In this document: in pieces, positions 1 through 8,630 of the stretch
How the letters are laid out: each line of letters starts with the position of its first letter
Position numbering within the stretch: position 1 is the stretch's first letter
Source: Rhodobacteraceae bacterium HLUCCO18
Lineage (GTDB): Bacteria; Pseudomonadota; Alphaproteobacteria; Rhodobacterales; Rhodobacteraceae
Assembly (NCBI GenBank): GCA_001314805.1
Contig: LJSY01000026.1
Span: 1 to 60,050, forward strand
DNA length: 60,050 bases
Direction of reading: 5' to 3'
Notes under the pieces: model-generated
What the model saw: only the letters and a program-made list of their open reading frames with translations
What the model was told of the DNA's origin: nothing
The model's database searches: none
Translations under genes and position numbers: made by a program

Positions 1-39
1 CCCCCGGAGTTTTCCTGCCAGGATGAAGGAGGGGGCCGC

Positions 40-3000
40 TCAGCCGGCCCGGGCGAGGAGCGAAGCGTTGCCGCCCGAGGCGGTGGTATCGACGCAGAGA
101 TGGCGCTCGGTCATGCAATGGGGCGCGAGTTCGGCCGCCCGGATCAGGGGCAGGATCGGGCCGTCACGCTCCGCGAGGGCCTGTCGCAGCGCCCGGGCGG
201 TGGGCTCCCCGCCCCAGTAGGCGACGGCGGCGATGCCCGGCAGCGCGGCAAGCGTCCCGGGCGCGATCGTGCCGTCGACGCCCTCCGCTCCGGCGAGGTC
301 GGGCGCAACGGCGAGCGCCGGACATCCCGCCGCGCGCGCCTGCGCCGCCTGCTCGAGCGCCGCGTCGCGTCCGGGCCCGAGACAGACGACCGAACCGCGC
401 GGTGCGGTCGTATAGCGGTTCGTCTCGCCGGTCGGGCCGGGGAGGCTGAGCGCCGGTGCCGTCGATGACGGGGAGGACAGCGCGGCGATTCTGCGGGCAA
501 GCGTTTCGGTCGGGACGGGTGTACCCTCCACCTCCGGCGCGTGTCCTTCCGGCTCCCGGCAGAAGCGCGGGAGATAGGCCGGACCGCCCGCCTTGGGCCC
601 TGTTCCCGACAGACCCGTGCCGCCGAAGGGCTGGCTGCCGACCACGGCGCCGATCTGGTTGCGGTTGACGTAGACGTTGCCCGCCCGGACGGCGCGCGCG
701 ACCTCGTCGACCCGCGTATCGATCCTCGTGTGCAGCCCGAAGGTCAGACCGTAGCCCGTGGCGTTGATATCCGCGATGACGTCGTCGAGCCGCTCGCCCC
801 GGAACGTCGCGATGTGCAGGACGGGGCCGAAGACCTCTCGCTCCAGATCCGCGATGCCGTCGACGCGGATCGCGCAAGGGCCGATGAAATGCCCCTCCGA
901 CGGGGCCGCGACCTGATGCAGGAGGCGGCCCTCGACCCGCACCGCGTCGATGTAGCCGATCATCGACTGTTGCGCGGCGGCGTCGATCACCGGGCCCACA
1001 TCCGTGGCGAGATGCCATGGATCGCCGATCCGGAGCTCGTCCATCGCGCCGAAGAGCATCTTCATGAAGCCCTCCGCGATGTCCTCCTGCAGGTAGAGGC
1101 AGCGCAACGCCGAGCATCTCTGGCCCGCCGACTGGAAGGCCGAGGCGATGATGTCGCGCACGGCCTGTTCGGGGAGCGCGGTGCTGTCGACCACCATCGC
1201 GTTCAGCCCCCCGGTCTCGGCGATCAGCGTGGCGTCGGATGCGAGATGGGCGGCCATCGCGCGATGGATGGCCTGCGCGGTGGCGGTCGAGCCGGTGAAG
1301 GCGACGCCGTCGACGCCGGGATGAGAGGTCAGCGCCGCGCCGACCTCCGCCCCGGTGCCGGGCAGAAGCTGCAGCGCCGCGCGCGGAACGCCGGCCTCGT
1401 GCAGAAGCGCCGTGGCCCGCGCGGCGATGAGTGGGGTGGCCTCCGCCGGTTTCGCGAGCACGGCGTTGCCGGCGGCCAGCGCGGCGGCGATCTGGCCGGT
1501 GAAGATGGCAAGAGGGAAATTCCACGGGCTGATACAGGCGAAGCGCCCGCGCGGCGGATGCGCAAGTTCCGCGGCGCGGGCGGCGTAGTAGCGCAGGAAG
1601 TCCACCGCCTCGCGCAGTTCGGCCAGCGCATCCATCGGTGTCTTGCCCGCCTCGCGCGCCAGCAGCGCGAAGATCTCGGGCGTGTGCGCCTCGTAGAGAT
1701 CGGCCGCCCTGTTCAGCGCGGCGGCGCGCTCGTTCGCGGGGGCTGCCCAGTGTTGCGCCCCCGTGACGGCGCGGTCGACATCGGCCGCCGCCGTCAGCGT
1801 CACGGTGCCGACCTCGTCCTCCGGGCGGGCCGGGTTGAGCACCGGCTCCTCCGTCCCGGGCGTGGATGGCGACGCCAGAACGGGGCCCGCCGCCCAGCGC
1901 GTGGCGATGTGTTCATCGCGCGCCCTGCGCAACGCCGTCCACGCCACCCGGTCGTGCAGGTCGATACCTTGCGAATTCACCCGTTCGGGCCGGTAAAGAT
2001 CGGCGGGCGCCACGACGCTGGAATGGGGCTGACCGAGGCCTTCCGCGTCGAAGGGGTCGCGCGCCACCGATGCGGCGGGCGCGGAGCCGTCGAGCAACCG
2101 GTTCACGAAGGAGCTGTTGGCCCCGTTTTCCAGAAGCCGTCGCACCAGATAGGCCAGAAGGTCGCGATGCTTGCCCACAGGCGCGTAGATGCGACAGGGC
2201 GTGCCATGCTCCGCGCGCACCATCTCGTGGAGCGCCTCGCCCATGCCGTGAAGGCGCTGGAACTCGAAGGTGTCGCGGCGCCCGTCCGCCATTTCGAGGA
2301 TTGCCGCCATCGAGTGCGCGTTGTGGGTGGCGAATTGCGGATAGAGCCGGGCGGAGCAGTCTAAGAGCTTCCGCGCGCACGAGAGGTAGGAGACATCCGT
2401 CGCCGCCTTGCGCGTGAAGACGGGGAAGCCGTCCAGCCCCTCGACCTGCGCGCGCTTGATCTCCGTGTCCCAGTACGCGCCCTTGACCAGCCGGACCATC
2501 ATCCGCCGGCCGAGCGAGGCCGCCAGCGCGTCGACCCAGTCGATGACGGCACCTGCCCTGCGGGAATAGGCCTGGATCACCACGCCGAACCCGTCCCAGC
2601 CGTGAAAGGCTGGATCGCGCACCACGGCCTCGATCACGTCGAGCGACAGGTCCAGCCTGTCGGCCTCTTCCGCGTCGATGCTGATCCCGACCCCGGCCTC
2701 GCGGGCGGCGCGCACCAGATCGGTGACGCGCGGCACAAGCTCTGCCATCACGCGGTCGCGCTGGATTTCCTCGTAGCGCGGGAAAAGCGCCGAGAGCTTG
2801 ATCGAAATGCCCGGGTTCGCGGCGATGTCGTCCGAGGTGGCCGCGCCTGCGATGCGCGCGATCGCCTTCCTGTAGGCGTCGAAAAAGCCCTCCGCATCCG
2901 CCGCCGTCATCGCGGCCTCGCCCAGCATGTCATAGGAATAGCGGTAGCCGCGCGCCTCTTGCGGCCGGGCGCGCGTCATGGCGGCGTCGATATCCTCGCC

Positions 3001-3540
3001 CAGCACGAACTGGTTGCCCATCTCGCGCATGGCGCGGCGCACGGCGGTGCGGATCACCGGCTCGCCCAGCCGCCGGACGGCGCCGCGCAGCGTGGAGGCG
3101 ACGCCGGGCTGCATGTCCTCGCGCAGAACGCGCCCCGTCAGCATCAGTGCCCATGTCGAGGCATTGACCAGAGGCGACGACGACTTGCCCAGATGCGCGC
3201 CCCATTCCGATGGGGCGATCTTGTCCTCGATCAGCGCGTCGATCGTGTCGGCATCGGGCACGCGCAAGAGCGCCTCGGCGAGGCACATCAGCGCGATGCC
3301 CTCGTCGGTGGACAGCCCGTACTCGGCGAGAAACACCTCCATCAGGCCAGGGCGCGTGTCGGCGCGCATCCGGTCCACCCATGCCACGGCCTGCGCGGTG
3401 GCGGCCTTGCGCGCGTCCGCGGACATCGGGGGCGGCGTGCAGAGCAGGTCCAGAACCCCGGCCTCGTCGGCCCGGTGCAAGCGGTGCATGGCCTCGCGGA
3501 ACGGGCTCAGATCGGCGGTGGGGTTCGGGTCATTGATCAT
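40..3540 (-). CDS. putA: Bifunctional proline dehydrogenase / L-glutamate gamma-semialdehyde dehydrogenase
   Basis: Oxidises proline to glutamate in two steps, with FAD in the proline dehydrogenase half and NAD in the aldehyde dehydrogenase half; membrane-associated when feeding electrons to quinone. The protein is 1166 aa from the ATG at 3540 (MINDPNP). An upstream in-frame ATG at 3606 would add 22 residues with no family-like content. Proline dehydrogenase motifs are LVKGAYWDTEIKRAQ (about 353) and NGANSSFVNR (about 470). Aldehyde dehydrogenase motifs are SPWNFPLAIFTGQ (about 673), FTGSTATAQ (about 750), the catalytic cysteine in GQRCSA (about 808) and QPFGGTGLSGTG (about 968). There is no N-terminal ribbon-helix-helix domain, so it should not repress its own gene as E. 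coli PutA does. The divergent Lrp-type regulator next door presumably does that job. The gene is complete. Confidence 0.97.
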   Translation of the reverse strand: MINDPNPTADLSPFREAMHRLHRADEAGVLDLLCTPPPMSADARKAATAQAVAWVDRMRADTRPGLMEVFLAEYGLSTDEGIALMCLAEALLRVPDADTIDALIEDKIAPSEWGAHLGKSSSPLVNASTWALMLTGRVLREDMQPGVASTLRGAVRRLGEPVIRTAVRRAMREMGNQFVLGEDIDAAMTRARPQEARGYRYSYDMLGEAAMTAADAEGFFDAYRKAIARIAGAATSDDIAANPGISIKLSALFPRYEEIQRDRVMAELVPRVTDLVRAAREAGVGISIDAEEADRLDLSLDVIEAVVRDPAFHGWDGFGVVIQAYSRRAGAVIDWVDALAASLGRRMMVRLVKGAYWDTEIKRAQVEGLDGFPVFTRKAATDVSYLSCARKLLDCSARLYPQFATHNAHSMAAILEMADGRRDTFEFQRLHGMGEALHEMVRAEHGTPCRIYAPVGKHRDLLAYLVRRLLENGANSSFVNRLLDGSAPAASVARDPFDAEGLGQPHSSVVAPADLYRPERVNSQGIDLHDRVAWTALRRARDEHIATRWAAGPVLASPSTPGTEEPVLNPARPEDEVGTVTLTAAADVDRAVTGAQHWAAPANERAAALNRAADLYEAHTPEIFALLAREAGKTPMDALAELREAVDFLRYYAARAAELAHPPRGRFACISPWNFPLAIFTGQIAAALAAGNAVLAKPAEATPLIAARATALLHEAGVPRAALQLLPGTGAEVGAALTSHPGVDGVAFTGSTATAQAIHRAMAAHLASDATLIAETGGLNAMVVDSTALPEQAVRDIIASAFQSAGQRCSALRCLYLQEDIAEGFMKMLFGAMDELRIGDPWHLATDVGPVIDAAAQQSMIGYIDAVRVEGRLLHQVAAPSEGHFIGPCAIRVDGIADLEREVFGPVLHIATFRGERLDDVIADINATGYGLTFGLHTRIDTRVDEVARAVRAGNVYVNRNQIGAVVGSQPFGGTGLSGTGPKAGGPAYLPRFCREPEGHAPEVEGTPVPTETLARRIAALSSPSSTAPALSLPGPTGETNRYTTAPRGSVVCLGPGRDAALEQAAQARAAGCPALAVAPDLAGAEGVDGTIAPGTLAALPGIAAVAYWGGEPTARALRQALAERDGPILPLIRAAELAPHCMTERHLCVDTTASGGNASLLARAG

Positions 3541-3616
3541 GATGCAAGCCTGCTCAGGAGGGCATGACAAAAGCTTACCGGAAAACTTGTAGCCAGATTG
3601 CCTCAAGAACGGCAGA
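3541..3616. promoter_or_regulatory. putA-putR divergent intergenic region
   Basis: This 76-base gap separates the divergent putA and putR starts and must contain both promoters. It is more AT-rich than its surroundings. By analogy with other alphaproteobacteria, PutR probably binds here and activates putA when proline is present. I could not pick out a convincing Lrp-type palindrome by eye, so the assignment is positional only. Confidence 0.5.
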
Positions 3617-4138
3617 ATGCCAGCGATTCACCCAAAGGATGGCTTAGGATTGGACGATCTTCCCTCCACACCCGAGAACGCAGTTCATCTGGACTCCTAC
3701 GACCGCAGGATTCTCAAGATCCTGTCGGCCGATGGACGCATCGCGATCACGGAACTTGCGCGTTGCATCGGCCTGTCGAAAACGCCCTGCCAGGCCCGCG
3801 TCCGCAAGCTCGAGACGGCGGGCTATATCCGCGGATACCGCGCGGTGCTCGACCCCGGCAAACTGGGCCTCGGCCATGTGACCTTCGTCGAGGTGCGCCT
3901 GTCCGACACGCGCGAAAACGCCCTGCGCGCCTTCAACGCCGCCGTGCAGGCCGTCCCGGAGATCGAGCAATGCCACATGATCGCGGGGGCTTTCGACTAC
4001 CTGCTGAAGGTCCGCAGTCGCGACATCGACGCCTACCGCCGGGTGCTGGGCGAGGTCATCTCGACCCTTCCGCATGTGGCAAGCACGTCCACCCATGTCT
4101 CGATGGAAGCGGTGAAGGACGTCGCCGACCCGCAGTGA
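3617..4138 (+). CDS. putR: Lrp/AsnC-family regulator, probable proline-responsive activator PutR
   Basis: A 173-aa Lrp/AsnC protein. The N-terminal helix-turn-helix spans about residues 28-75 (LDSYDRRILKILSADGR, then ITELARCIGLS). The C-terminal ligand-binding RAM domain spans about 90-165 and includes the typical VTFVEVRL and HMIAGAFDYLLKVR segments. It is divergent from putA with 76 bases between them, the usual putA-putR arrangement in alphaproteobacteria, where PutR activates putA in response to proline. The ATG at 3617 has only a weak ribosome site. The gene ends 10 bases from the convergent bhcR end. The family is clear; the specific role is inferred from position. Confidence 0.9.
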   Translation: MPAIHPKDGLGLDDLPSTPENAVHLDSYDRRILKILSADGRIAITELARCIGLSKTPCQARVRKLETAGYIRGYRAVLDPGKLGLGHVTFVEVRLSDTRENALRAFNAAVQAVPEIEQCHMIAGAFDYLLKVRSRDIDAYRRVLGEVISTLPHVASTSTHVSMEAVKDVADPQ

Positions 4139-4148
4139 GACGGCAGGG

Positions 4149-4991
4149 TCACGCGGCCGGAGCGCCCAGCGCCGCCGACAGCGTTGCCGCCGCCTCGGTC
4201 ACGGCAGCCGCGAGGCGCGGGATCTCGGCATCGCTGACGCGGCTGGCCGGGCCCGAAACGGAGATGCCGGCCACCACCTCGCCATGCAGGTCGGTCACGG
4301 GCGCCGCGATGCACCGCATGCCTTCGGTCTTTTCCTCGTCGTCGATGGCGTAACCGCGCGCCTGCGTCAGCACCATGTCCGCCTCGATTTGGGCGGGGTC
4401 GGTCAGGGTGCGCGCCGTGAACCTCTCCAATCCGGCCTCGGCCAGCGCGCGGGCGCGCGCCTCGGGCGTCATCTGCGCCAGAAGCGCCTTGCCGATGCCC
4501 GAGGCGTGCATGGGCGAGAGCGTCCCGGGCGGAAAGAAGGCCCGGATCGAGGCATGGGTTTCGACCTGGCTGATGAAAAGGACATGCCCGTCCCGTGCGA
4601 TGCCCAGATTGGCCGTCTCGCCCGTCCGCTCCATCAGCCGCCGCAGGACGGGGCGCGCACGCTCCACCAGCGAGGTGCGGTGCAGGTAGCGCGCGCCGAT
4701 CAGGAAGGCGCGCGGCCCGATATGCCAAAGCTGAGGGCCGGCGTCGAACTCCACCAGACCCCGCGCCTCCAGCGTGACGAGGATACGGTAGGTCGTGGCG
4801 GGCGACTGGTCGGTGTCGGCGGCAAGTTCGGACAGGGTGGCGCCCGTCGTGGTCGAAAGATGCTCGAACACGGCCATGGCCCGGTCGAGCGACTTGATCG
4901 TATTCTGGGCGCTGCGGTCGTCCCAGGCCTTGGGCCGACCGCGCCCGCGCACGGCGCGACCGGTGGATTCGGTTGGGAAATCGTCCGGCAT
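4149..4991 (-). CDS. bhcR: IclR-family regulator of the beta-hydroxyaspartate cycle
   Basis: A 280-aa IclR-type regulator. The winged helix-turn-helix is near residues 25-90 (IKSLDRAMAVFEHLS, TLSELAADTDQSPATTYRIL). The C-terminal effector domain contains ASGIGKALLAQ and GMRCIAAPV. The ATG at 4991 (MPDDFPTE) follows AGCGAGGTCTC and is preferred to an in-frame ATG at 5027, which would start inside the palindrome at 5011-5027. It is divergent from bhcABCD. In Paracoccus denitrificans the orthologous BhcR controls the bhc operon and senses glyoxylate. The same role is inferred here from synteny; the sequence itself shows only family and position. Confidence 0.92.
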   Translation of the reverse strand: MPDDFPTESTGRAVRGRGRPKAWDDRSAQNTIKSLDRAMAVFEHLSTTTGATLSELAADTDQSPATTYRILVTLEARGLVEFDAGPQLWHIGPRAFLIGARYLHRTSLVERARPVLRRLMERTGETANLGIARDGHVLFISQVETHASIRAFFPPGTLSPMHASGIGKALLAQMTPEARARALAEAGLERFTARTLTDPAQIEADMVLTQARGYAIDDEEKTEGMRCIAAPVTDLHGEVVAGISVSGPASRVSDAEIPRLAAAVTEAAATLSAALGAPAA

Positions 4992-5162
4992 GAGACCTCG
5001 CTGCAGTGCAGTGAAAAACCATTTCACGATACGAAAAAATACATCTATTTGATAGATATGAATTTTGTTGCAGCATACCAGTTATGAAAAACGTTTTCAA
5101 AAAAATTGTGCGCGGGCGTGATGGCGACTAGGTGTTGGCGCAAGCCACGGAAGGAGACGGCC
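4992..5162. promoter_or_regulatory. bhcR-bhcA divergent control region with three palindromes
   Basis: This 171-base AT-rich gap separates bhcR from bhcA. It holds three perfect-arm inverted repeats. The first is GTGAAA-n5-TTTCAC at 5011-5027. The second is ATCTAT-n3-ATAGAT at 5043-5057. The third is TGAAAA-n3-TTTTCA at 5085-5099. The first and third share a TGAAA/TTTCA half-site and are centred 73 bases apart, roughly seven helical turns. They are plausible BhcR operators. The bhcA ribosome site AAGGAGA lies just before the ATG at 5163. Operator identity is inferred, not shown. Confidence 0.6.
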
Positions 5163-6353
5163 ATGAGCTTCCAGAACCCGGTGTTCATCCCCGGACCGAC
5201 GAATATGCCCGAGGCGCTTCGGCGCGCCTGCGACATGCCCACCCTGGACCATCGTTCGGCGGCCTTCGCGGACATTCTTCAGCCCGCGCGCGAGGGTGTT
5301 CGCAGGATCCTGCGTTCGGCCACGGCCGAGGTTTTCATCTTCCCTGCCACCGGCACCGGCGGCTGGGAGGTGGCGATCACCAACACCCTGTCGCGCGGCG
5401 ATACGGTTCTGGCGGCGCGGAACGGCATGTTTTCCCATCGCTGGATCGACATGTGCCAGCGCCACGGACTGACCGTCGAGATCGTCGAAACGCCTTGGGG
5501 CGAGGGCATTCCCGCCGACCGGTTCGAGGAGATCCTGCGCGCCGACACCGATGGCCGGATCAAGGCCGTTCTCGCCACCCACAACGAAACGGCGACGGGC
5601 GTCCTGTCCGATATCGCCGCGGTGCGTGCCGCGATGGATGCCGCCGGGCACGACGCGCTTCTGTTCGTCGATGGCGTGTCCTCGATCGCGTCGATGCCGT
5701 TCGAGTTCGACACCTGGGGCGTCGACGTGGCCGTGACCGGCAGTCAGAAGGGCTTCATGCTTCCGGCGGGCCTTGCCATCACCGGCTTCTCGTCCAGGGC
5801 GCTCGCTGCGGTGGAAACCGGTGGTCTGCCGCGCTGTTTCTACGACATCCGCGACATGGCCAAAAGCTACGCGGCGAACGGCTATCCCTACACGCCCGCC
5901 GTGGGCCTTCTGAACGGGCTCGCGCAAAGCTGCGAAATGATCCTGACCGAGGGGCTCGACGCGGTTTTCGCCCGCCATGCGCGCATCGCAGGCGGCGTCC
6001 GGGCCGCCGTGACCGCATGGGGTCTGGACCTTTGCGCCGCGCGGCCCGAGCTTTACTCCAACTCCGTCAGCGCGATCCGCACGCCCGAAGGCTTCGACGC
6101 CACGCGCATCGTGACCCATGCCGCCGACACCTACGGCGTGGCCTTCGGCGTCGGTCTGGGCGAGGTGGCGGGCAAGGTCTTCCGCATCGGCCATCTGGGG
6201 ATGCTCACGGACGTTCTGGCGCTATCGGGCATCGCGACCGCCGAAATGGCGATGGCCGATCTGGGTCTCGACATCAAGCTCGGCTCGGGCGTCGCCGCCG
6301 CGCAAGAGGTTTACCGCAGCACCGCCGCGCCCATGGCGCTGGCCGCAGAATGA
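5163..6353 (+). CDS. bhcA: Aspartate-glyoxylate aminotransferase of the beta-hydroxyaspartate cycle
   Basis: Transfers the amino group of L-aspartate to glyoxylate, giving oxaloacetate (the cycle's product) and glycine (the acceptor for the aldolase). It is a 396-aa class V (fold type I) PLP enzyme resembling serine-glyoxylate aminotransferases. Visible features are the N-terminal FIPGPTNMP, PATGTGGWE (about 61-69), FVDGVSSIASMPF (about 168-180) and the PLP lysine K196 in TGSQKGF. The ATG at 5163 follows AAGGAGA; the frame is open further upstream but without a better start. Alone it would be called serine-glyoxylate aminotransferase; the fixed order bhcR-bhcA-B-C-D decides the assignment. 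Confidence 0.93.
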   Translation: MSFQNPVFIPGPTNMPEALRRACDMPTLDHRSAAFADILQPAREGVRRILRSATAEVFIFPATGTGGWEVAITNTLSRGDTVLAARNGMFSHRWIDMCQRHGLTVEIVETPWGEGIPADRFEEILRADTDGRIKAVLATHNETATGVLSDIAAVRAAMDAAGHDALLFVDGVSSIASMPFEFDTWGVDVAVTGSQKGFMLPAGLAITGFSSRALAAVETGGLPRCFYDIRDMAKSYAANGYPYTPAVGLLNGLAQSCEMILTEGLDAVFARHARIAGGVRAAVTAWGLDLCAARPELYSNSVSAIRTPEGFDATRIVTHAADTYGVAFGVGLGEVAGKVFRIGHLGMLTDVLALSGIATAEMAMADLGLDIKLGSGVAAAQEVYRSTAAPMALAAE

Positions 6354-6364
6354 GGGGTGAGGAC

Positions 6365-7342
6365 ATGAAGGACGCCGTTTCGACCGGGGATCTGGACCTG
6401 CCAAGCTGGGACGACGTGATAGCCGCGCACGCGCGCATCGCGCCCTACATCCATCGCACGCCCGTTCTGACCTCGCGCTTCATGAACGAGCTGACGGGGG
6501 CGGAGCTGTTCTTCAAATGCGAGAACTTTCAGAAGGCCGGCGCCTTCAAGGTGCGGGGCGCCACCAATGCGGTCTTCGGCCTGACCGACGAGGTGGCCGG
6601 GAAGGGCGTCGCGACCCATTCCAGCGGCAACCATGCCCTGTCGCTGTCCTACGCCGCCGGGCAGCGGGGCATCCCCTGCCATGTCGTCATGCCCAGCACC
6701 GCGCCCGAAGCCAAGAAGGCCGCCGTGCGCGGCTATGGCGGCACGATCACGGAATGCGAGCCCTCCACGACTAGCCGCGAGGCGGTCTTTGCCGAGGTTC
6801 ACGCGCGCACCGGCGCCGATTTCGTGCATCCCTACAATGACCCGCGTGTCATCGCGGGACAGGCCACCTGTTCGCGCGAGCTGATGGAACAGGTCGAAGG
6901 GCTCGACGCCGTCATCGCGCCCATCGGCGGAGGTGGCATGGTCTCGGGCTGCTGCCTGACCCTGTCGAATATCGCGCCGAACGTCGAAATCTACGCGGCC
7001 GAGCCGGAGCAGGCCGACGATGCCTACCGCTCCTTCAAGGCGGGCCACATCATCGCCGACGACGCGCCGGTGACCATCGCCGACGGTCTCAAGGTGCCGC
7101 TGAAGGAACGCACCTGGCATTTCGTGTCGACCTACGTGACCGATATCCTGACCGCCAGCGAGGAGGAGATCGTCGACGCGATGAAGCTGACCTGGCAGCG
7201 CATGAAGATCGTGATGGAGCCCAGCTGCGCCGTGCCGCTGGCGACGATCATCAAGAACCCCGACGTCTTCCGCGGCAAGCGCGTGGGCGTGATCGTGACC
7301 GGCGGCAATGTCGATCTGGACAAGCTGCCGTGGATGAGCTGA
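6365..7342 (+). CDS. bhcB: beta-Hydroxyaspartate dehydratase
   Basis: Dehydrates beta-hydroxyaspartate to iminosuccinate in the third step of the cycle. It is a 325-aa fold-type II PLP enzyme of the serine racemase / threonine dehydratase group. The PLP lysine is K62 in AGAFKVRGA. The SSGNHA motif follows at about 88-93, and a glycine-rich phosphate loop (PIGGGGMVSG) lies about residue 180. It lacks the C-terminal ACT domain of biosynthetic threonine deaminase. The start at 6365 is 12 bases after bhcA, implying one transcript. Without context it would be annotated threonine ammonia-lyase or hydroxyectoine utilisation dehydratase EutB. Confidence 0.93.
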   Translation: MKDAVSTGDLDLPSWDDVIAAHARIAPYIHRTPVLTSRFMNELTGAELFFKCENFQKAGAFKVRGATNAVFGLTDEVAGKGVATHSSGNHALSLSYAAGQRGIPCHVVMPSTAPEAKKAAVRGYGGTITECEPSTTSREAVFAEVHARTGADFVHPYNDPRVIAGQATCSRELMEQVEGLDAVIAPIGGGGMVSGCCLTLSNIAPNVEIYAAEPEQADDAYRSFKAGHIIADDAPVTIADGLKVPLKERTWHFVSTYVTDILTASEEEIVDAMKLTWQRMKIVMEPSCAVPLATIIKNPDVFRGKRVGVIVTGGNVDLDKLPWMS

Positions 7343-7366
7343 AGCCCGCGGCGGGGCAGCGGGGGC

Positions 7367-7439
7367 GGCGGGACAAGTCCCGCCCTACACCCTTGCCGCG
7401 CCGTGTTCGCAACTCGTGTAGGGCGGGACTTGTCCCGCC
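7367..7439. repeat. REPIN-like pair of GTAG-headed hairpins in inverted orientation
   Basis: Between bhcB and bhcC lies a perfect 24-base inverted repeat: arms at 7367-7390 and 7416-7439, spacer 25 bases. Each arm is itself a hairpin, GGCGGGAC-n2-GTCCCGCC, and in the right arm GTAG stands directly before it. A GTAG tetranucleotide abutting a small hairpin, with two such units facing each other, is the layout of REP sequences and REPINs mobilised by RAYT transposases. No RAYT gene is in the window. In mRNA the element would form a large hairpin between bhcB and bhcC, which could affect message stability. Confidence 0.75.
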
Positions 7440-7466
7440 ATCCGTCCAACCGGAGGAGAACCGAAG

Positions 7467-8630
7467 ATGAATGACATGACCCCGTTTCAGGGCCTCGAAG
7501 TAGGCTACGATATCCCCGCCCTGCCCGGCATGGCCGAGGCCGAGATCCAGACGCCCTGCCTCGTCCTCGACCTCGACGCGCTGGAGCGCAACATCAGGAA
7601 GATGGGCGATTACGCCAAGGCGCACGGGATGCGTCACCGCGTCCATGGCAAGATGCACAAGTCGGTGGACGTGGCGAAGCTGCAGGTCGAGCTTGGCGGC
7701 GCCTGCGGCGTCTGCTGCCAGAAGGTCTCCGAGGCCGAGGTCTTCGCCCGCGGCGGCATCAAGGACGTGCTGGTATCCAACCAGGTGCGCGACCCGGCCA
7801 AGATCGACCGGCTGGCGCGGATGCCCAAGCTCGGGGCACGCACGATCTGCTGCGTCGATGACGTGGAGAACGTGGCCGACCTCTCTGCGGCGGCGGTCAG
7901 GCACGGTACCCAGATCGAGTGCCTCGTGGAGATCGACTGCGGCGCGGGCCGCTGCGGGGTGACGACAACGCCAGAGGTTGTGGAGATCGCCAAGGCGATC
8001 GACGCCGCGCCGGGTCTCAAGTTCGCCGGCATACAGGCCTACCAGGGCGCGATGCAGCACATGGATAGCTATGACGACCGCAAGGCCAAGATCGACATCG
8101 CGGTGGCCATGGTGAAGGACGCCGTGGACACGCTGAAGGCAGACGGGATCGACTGCGATATCGTCGGCGGCGGCGGCACCGGCTCCTACTATTTCGAGTC
8201 CAATTCCGGCGTCTACAACGAGCTTCAGTGCGGCTCCTACGCCTTCATGGATGCCGATTACGGGCGCATCCTCGACAAGGATGGAAACCGCATCGACCAG
8301 GGCGAATGGGAGAACGCGCTGTTCATCCTCACCAGCGTCATGAGCCACGCGAAGCCCGAGAAGGCGATCGTGGATGCGGGCCTCAAGGCGCAGTCCGTGG
8401 ACAGTGGATTACCTGTGATCTACGGGCGGACAGATGTTGAATATGTGAAATGCTCGGACGAGCATGGGGTGGTTTCCGACCCTGACCGTGTTCTGAAAGT
8501 GAATGACAAGCTCAAGCTGGTCCCCGGCCATTGCGACCCGACCTGCAATGTCCATGACTGGTATGTGGGCGTGCGCGATGGCGTCGTGGAAACCGTCTGG
8601 CCGGTGTCCGCACGCGGCAAGGCCTACTGA
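7467..8630 (+). CDS. bhcC: beta-Hydroxyaspartate aldolase
   Basis: Joins glycine and glyoxylate into beta-hydroxyaspartate, the carbon-carbon bond-forming step of the cycle. It is a 387-aa fold-type III (alanine racemase-like) PLP enzyme of the D-threonine aldolase / D-serine dehydratase family. The N-terminal TPCLVLDLDALERNI strand is typical. The probable PLP lysine is K62 in VHGKMHKS. The C-terminal PGHCDPTCNVHDWY segment carries the His/Cys metal-binding region of this family. The ATG at 7467 follows GGAGGAGA. It is separated from bhcB by 124 bases holding the REPIN-like element, and its stop overlaps the bhcD start by one base. Confidence 0.93.
   Translation: MNDMTPFQGLEVGYDIPALPGMAEAEIQTPCLVLDLDALERNIRKMGDYAKAHGMRHRVHGKMHKSVDVAKLQVELGGACGVCCQKVSEAEVFARGGIKDVLVSNQVRDPAKIDRLARMPKLGARTICCVDDVENVADLSAAAVRHGTQIECLVEIDCGAGRCGVTTTPEVVEIAKAIDAAPGLKFAGIQAYQGAMQHMDSYDDRKAKIDIAVAMVKDAVDTLKADGIDCDIVGGGGTGSYYFESNSGVYNELQCGSYAFMDADYGRILDKDGNRIDQGEWENALFILTSVMSHAKPEKAIVDAGLKAQSVDSGLPVIYGRTDVEYVKCSDEHGVVSDPDRVLKVNDKLKLVPGHCDPTCNVHDWYVGVRDGVVETVWPVSARGKAY

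Noticed and set aside
1-39. Partial gene at the left edge
   Set aside because: Only the bases after the putA stop remain; they hold a diverged copy of intergenic repeat sequence but no frame that can be assigned.
541-2364. 607-aa open frame antisense to putA
   Set aside because: Shadow of a high-GC gene: Arg/Gly/Ala/His-rich composition, no family motif, and fully covered by putA with clear domains on the other strand.
5163-6353. Serine-glyoxylate aminotransferase of a serine cycle
   Set aside because: The family fits, but the complete bhcR-bhcABCD neighbourhood and the absence of serine-cycle genes favour BhcA.
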